Shown: positions 6,018 through 8,498 of the stretch, piece after piece | How the letters are laid out: each line of letters begins with the position of its first letter | Numbering within the stretch: position 1 is the stretch's first letter | From: Erysipelothrix sp. UBA3377 | GTDB lineage: Bacteria; Bacillota_I; Bacilli_A; Erysipelotrichales; Erysipelotrichaceae | Direction of reading: 5' to 3' | Assembly: GCA_002359085.1 (NCBI GenBank) | Contig: DEQB01000026.1 | Location: forward strand, 6,985 to 15,482 | DNA length: 8,498 nt | The notes under the pieces: model-generated | What the model saw: only the letters and a program-made list of their open reading frames with translations | Told to the model about the DNA's origin: nothing | Database searches by the model: none | Program-made: the position numbers and the translations under genes

Positions 6018-7479
6018 GTGATTCATTCAAAAAGTTTGTGTTATAGTATTCCGAATGTTTTGAGAATTCCGCCTCAAGGACCTCCTGGCTTAATTTTTCA
6101 ATCAAAGTCTCTTTACCAGACATTAAATTTATACCCAACCCCAACTGATTGCCATCAATATCAACACCCAATGCCGCTAAGGTCGTCGGGAACATATCCA
6201 GTACCGAAAACTCTCTATTTTTTGTGTATTCAAGTGCTTCGTTTTTAAATTGCGCATTGATAAATACGTTATAAATACTTCTGTCTTCAACACCCACCAT
6301 ATTTAAAGCAAAGTCATGATTCATCGTATGATGATCACCCGTTAAGACAATCGTTGTATTTTTATAAAAATCTTGGGCTTGAATCCATTTAATAAAGTCA
6401 TAGACCTTATTGTCTGAACAATGAATCGCATTGGCATATGCCGAATCATAATAGAAGTCACAACTCAAATCAGTATATCCTTCTAAGAAATGGGTATCCA
6501 CCGTCAACATTGTGAAATTAAAAGGTTCATCTTGCGTTGAGATTTCAAGCAGTTCATGTTTCGCATATTCAAAGAGCTTCGCATCCTCAAAACCCCAAAA
6601 GACGTTATAGTCTTCTTCTAAAACACCAATTTCCTTATAATGTTTGATATCAAGGATTTCATAATTACCATGACTCTTAAAATATGTTTCACGACTCCCA
6701 AAGTTTGCGTCACTTCCCGCAAGAAAGTAATTCTTATATCCTTGGGATACCAAAACTTCACCCAAGGTGAACACACCCGGTAAGTATCCATTCTTTTCAT
6801 TATATCCAGATTCAATATTTGTCATTTGAATTGGTATACCACTGGTTTGAGCAGATAAGCTCGCTGCAGTCCATGTGGTTCCTTTAAGTTGTCTGCCACC
6901 ACCCAATGCATTTGAATTTGAGAATGACGTATAGTTTTGAGCCAAATATTCCAAATTGGGAATCAAGTTCACGACTTCCTCATCGATTACGATCTCAGAA
7001 AATCCCGTTTCCATAGATTCCAATACAATATATATTAAGTTTTGTTTCTGATTTGGAAACGTCAATGCAGTGTCTGTAGGATCAACGTAGTAGCGTTCAT
7101 ACAAGTCACTTTCAGTACTACCGTTGATAAAGAAACTAAAGATTTTAAATTGATAGTCATACGCAAAGATCATGCAAAACACAATCACCAAACTCAACAA
7201 TTTAATTACCTTAGATTTAAGATTAAAGGTGATGTTGTTCTTTTTAATATAATAAATAACCATTGTTGTGATGACCCATATTGGCAAAAAGAACAGTATG
7301 AAATTAAGGACCTGCATCCAATCGATTGCGGTTCCCTGACCGTCACTCACGACTAAAAACAACAATTGTTCGAAATCCAAATGCCCAAAACTTTTGTTGA
7401 TCCACAGCGGTAACGCCATAAAGGTTACACCCAAATAGATTATGATTGTATTTTTTATTTCTCTTTTATTTTTCATCAT
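6007..7479 (-). CDS. OpgB/LtaS-type membrane phosphoglycerol transferase (sulfatase fold)
   Basis: About 490 residues. Three membrane segments (roughly 10-27, 54-78 and 89-107) are followed by an extracellular sulfatase-type domain. Such enzymes move phosphoglycerol from phosphatidylglycerol onto lipoteichoic acid or a glycan. Numbered from the chosen start: VLESMETG with metal-binding E154; GTTWTAASL with the likely nucleophile threonine (T201); a GIPI segment (214-217); FKSHG (267-271); VDTHFLEG with H330; and GDHHT with D382 and H383. GTxWT, the GIP segment and the VDTH block resemble E. coli phosphoglycerol transferase I (OpgB/MdoB) more than five-TM LtaS. The acceptor is unknown. I chose the ATG at 7479 because GGAAG (7486-7490) precedes it by 6 nt; ATG 7476 is equally possible. 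A TTG at 7506 would extend the frame but lies inside a promoter-like repeat. TAG stop. rpmE follows after 73 nt. Confidence 0.88.
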   Translation of the reverse strand: MMKNKREIKNTIIIYLGVTFMALPLWINKSFGHLDFEQLLFLVVSDGQGTAIDWMQVLNFILFFLPIWVITTMVIYYIKKNNITFNLKSKVIKLLSLVIVFCMIFAYDYQFKIFSFFINGSTESDLYERYYVDPTDTALTFPNQKQNLIYIVLESMETGFSEIVIDEEVVNLIPNLEYLAQNYTSFSNSNALGGGRQLKGTTWTAASLSAQTSGIPIQMTNIESGYNEKNGYLPGVFTLGEVLVSQGYKNYFLAGSDANFGSRETYFKSHGNYEILDIKHYKEIGVLEEDYNVFWGFEDAKLFEYAKHELLEISTQDEPFNFTMLTVDTHFLEGYTDLSCDFYYDSAYANAIHCSDNKVYDFIKWIQAQDFYKNTTIVLTGDHHTMNHDFALNMVGVEDRSIYNVFINAQFKNEALEYTKNREFSVLDMFPTTLAALGVDIDGNQLGLGINLMSGKETLIEKLSQEVLEAEFSKHSEYYNTNFLNESLAE

Positions 7480-7491
7480 GATGCACTTCCG

Positions 7492-7509
7492 TCTATATTT
7501 TATCAAAAA
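7492..7509 (-). repeat. Direct repeat copy 1, containing an extended -10 element
   Basis: The minus strand reads TTTTTGATAAAATATAGA. It contains TGATAAAAT, an extended -10 with 5 of 6 matches (-10 at 7497-7502). It agrees with copy 2, exactly 60 bp away, at 17 of 18 positions. A start from this copy would leave a leader of only about 11 nt before the transferase ATG, with the ribosome site at its very 5' end. Confidence 0.5.
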
Positions 7510-7551
7510 TAATCAAAAATTACTGCTTTACTACAAAGAATTACGCAGATA

Positions 7552-7569
7552 TCTATACTTTATCAAAAA
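7552..7569 (-). repeat. Direct repeat copy 2, promoter-like
   Basis: The minus strand reads TTTTTGATAAAGTATAGA, one base different from copy 1. A start here would give a leader of about 70 nt for the transferase gene. No good -35 is visible for either copy. A third, shorter piece, ATCAAAAA on the plus strand, lies at 7512-7519. The repeats may be tandem promoters or regulator sites. Confidence 0.45.
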
Positions 7570-7588
7570 CATTAAGAAAAGAAAGGAA

Positions 7589-7616
7589 CTTAATAAACTC
7601 TTAAGAAAAGATTAAA
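7589..7616 (-). promoter_or_regulatory. Three TTAA boxes at 11-bp pitch (candidate response-regulator site)
   Basis: On the minus strand TTTAAT, CTTAAG and ATTAAG are each separated by five bases (TTAA cores at 7612, 7601 and 7590). The last two fit NTTAAG-N5-WTTAAG, the direct-repeat form known for the OmpR-family regulator CiaR of streptococci. The site lies about 110 bp before the transferase start and upstream of repeat copy 2. The first box overlaps the T run of the guaC terminator, and the whole stretch is AT-rich, so chance is a real alternative. Confidence 0.35.
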
Positions 7617-7639
7617 AAAAGGAAGCACGAAGCTCCCTT
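7614..7639 (-). terminator. Rho-independent terminator of guaC
   Basis: The minus strand has AAGGGAGC (7632-7639), the loop TTCGT (7627-7631), then GCTTCCTT and a T run (7614-7620). The arms pair over 8 bp including one G-T. The 5' arm begins in the guaC stop codon. Well-formed stem plus seven T residues; high confidence by form and position. Confidence 0.9.
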
Positions 7640-8498
7640 ATCGATCACCATTAAAAATTGAATTCTTAACAATAACATAATCCACTTTACGAATGGATTC
7701 TAAATCTCTGCCTCCTGCATAGGAGATGGATGACTGAAGATCTTGTCTAATTTCATTCAATGTGTCTTCAATATTTCCTTTGTGTTGAATTAATATTTTC
7801 TTACCTTCAACATTTTTTCTTTCACCTTTTTGATATTCAGATGCAGAACCGTAATATTCTTTATAACGTTCTCCATCAATTTCAATGGTACTTCCAGGTG
7901 ATTCTTCATGTCCTGCAAAAAGTGATCCAATCATACACATGGTTGCGCCAAATCGAATGGACTTTGCGATATCACCGTGGTCACGAATACCACCATCCGC
8001 AATGACGGGTTTACGCGCAGCTTTTGCACACCAATTCAAAGCAGACAACTGCCAACCACCAGTACCAAACCCTGTTTTAAGTTTTGTAATACAAACTTTA
8101 CCCGGTCCAATACCTACTTTAGTCGCATCCGCACCAGCATTCTCAAGTTCACGAACACCTTCAGGTGTTCCCACATTACCCGCAATCACAAAAGCTTCGG
8201 GAATATGTTGTTTAATATGTTTAATCATCGCGATTACTTGGTCTGAATGACCATGCGCAATATCAATGGTTATATATTCAGGAATTAAATTTATATTTTT
8301 TAAATGTTCAATAAAAGTATATTCAGAGTCTTTCACACCCACACTGATGGAAGCGAATTGATTGGCTGCATGCATTTTTTCAATAAATGCTTCTCTTTTC
8401 TCTTCCTCAAAACGGTGCATTACATAAAAATATCCGTTTTCCGCAAGCCACATTGATAAATCTTCATCAACGATTGTCTGCATGTTCGCAGGAACAAC
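7638..8498 (-). CDS. guaC: GMP reductase (5' end outside the window)
   Basis: The frame is open to the right edge (VVPAN precedes the first internal Met at 8483), giving about 286 visible residues; the first 40 or so of an expected 325-328 are missing. GMP reductase converts GMP to IMP with NADPH and releases ammonia, returning guanine nucleotides to the purine pool. Visible: the TIM-barrel segments VIAGNVGTPEGV and GADATKVGIGPGKVC with the catalytic cysteine (131 residues in from Met 8483), then FGTGGWQLSA, ADGGIRDHGDIAKSIRFGA and GSASEYQKGERKNVEGKK, which is typical of the Gram-positive GuaC type. There is no CBS insert, and the flap differs from IMP dehydrogenase, so IMPDH is unlikely. The terminator begins at the stop codon, so it ends its own transcript. 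Any upstream control, such as a purine riboswitch, is outside the window. Confidence 0.97.
   Translation of the reverse strand, partial: VVPANMQTIVDEDLSMWLAENGYFYVMHRFEEEKREAFIEKMHAANQFASISVGVKDSEYTFIEHLKNINLIPEYITIDIAHGHSDQVIAMIKHIKQHIPEAFVIAGNVGTPEGVRELENAGADATKVGIGPGKVCITKLKTGFGTGGWQLSALNWCAKAARKPVIADGGIRDHGDIAKSIRFGATMCMIGSLFAGHEESPGSTIEIDGERYKEYYGSASEYQKGERKNVEGKKILIQHKGNIEDTLNEIRQDLQSSISYAGGRDLESIRKVDYVIVKNSIFNGDR

Noticed and set aside
7480..7506. TTG start at 7506 for the phosphoglycerol transferase
   Set aside because: It lies inside the promoter-like repeat, has no ribosome site, and adds only nine charged residues before an ATG that does have GGAAG at 6-nt spacing.
7885..8250. Plus-strand open frame of 121 codons opposite guaC
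   Set aside because: It lies wholly antisense to a strongly conserved enzyme, has no recognisable motif, and is explained by codon bias of guaC. The other plus-strand frames (for example 5979-6248 and 7042-7356) are rejected for the same reason.
7638..8498. IMP dehydrogenase instead of GMP reductase
   Set aside because: There is no CBS-domain insert, and the GSASEYQKGERKNVEGKK and SISYAGG segments match the GuaC type of Gram-positive bacteria.
1..8498. Mobile element, CRISPR, tRNA or rRNA in the window
   Set aside because: I saw no transposase or integrase frame, no regularly spaced repeat array, no tRNA cloverleaf or rRNA-like stretch; the gaps are all under 160 nt and hold regulatory signals.

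Overview
The window looks like chromosomal housekeeping DNA from a low-GC Gram-positive bacterium (Bacillota). Erysipelotrichia or a close relative is my best guess. The reasons are the AT-rich composition, the Gram-positive GuaC, RF1 and thymidine kinase sequence signatures, strong AAGGAG ribosome sites, and the gene order rpmE - tdk - prfA - prmC/tsaC - glyA - upp, which is a compacted form of the order known from Bacillus. TGA acts as a stop codon (end of prfA), so the Mollicutes code 4 does not apply. The genus assignment is inference.

Every gene is on the minus strand, so the region is transcribed from high to low coordinates. In that order: (1) guaC (GMP reductase), cut by the right edge of the window and ending in a clear Rho-independent terminator. 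(2) An AT-rich gap of about 158 bp holding a 60-bp-spaced direct repeat that includes promoter-like elements, and three TTAA boxes at exact 11-bp pitch. (3) An OpgB/LtaS-type membrane phosphoglycerol transferase of the sulfatase fold. (4) A short leader with a hairpin, then rpmE (zinc-type L31), whose last codons form part of its own terminator. (5) A membrane M50-type metallopeptidase of unknown role. (6) A tight operon: tdk, prfA (8-nt overlap), a PrmC-TsaC fusion (4-nt ATGA overlap), glyA (39-nt gap with a probable internal promoter) and upp (1-nt overlap), which is cut by the left edge.

Two themes link the genes. One is nucleotide salvage and one-carbon supply: guaC, tdk, glyA, upp. The other is translation: L31, RF1, the RF1 methyltransferase PrmC, and TsaC for the t6A modification of tRNA. 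PrmC methylates the product of the gene it overlaps, and here it is covalently joined to a TsaC/YrdC domain. The M50 protease and the phosphoglycerol transferase are envelope proteins lying between these housekeeping genes.

I see no mobile element, CRISPR array, rRNA or tRNA gene, or phage signature. I do not see a clearly new multi-gene system. The items most worth a second look are the PrmC-TsaC fusion, the uncharacterised M50 protease, the rpmE leader hairpin and the phased TTAA boxes upstream of the transferase. No gene-free stretch exceeds 300 bases.
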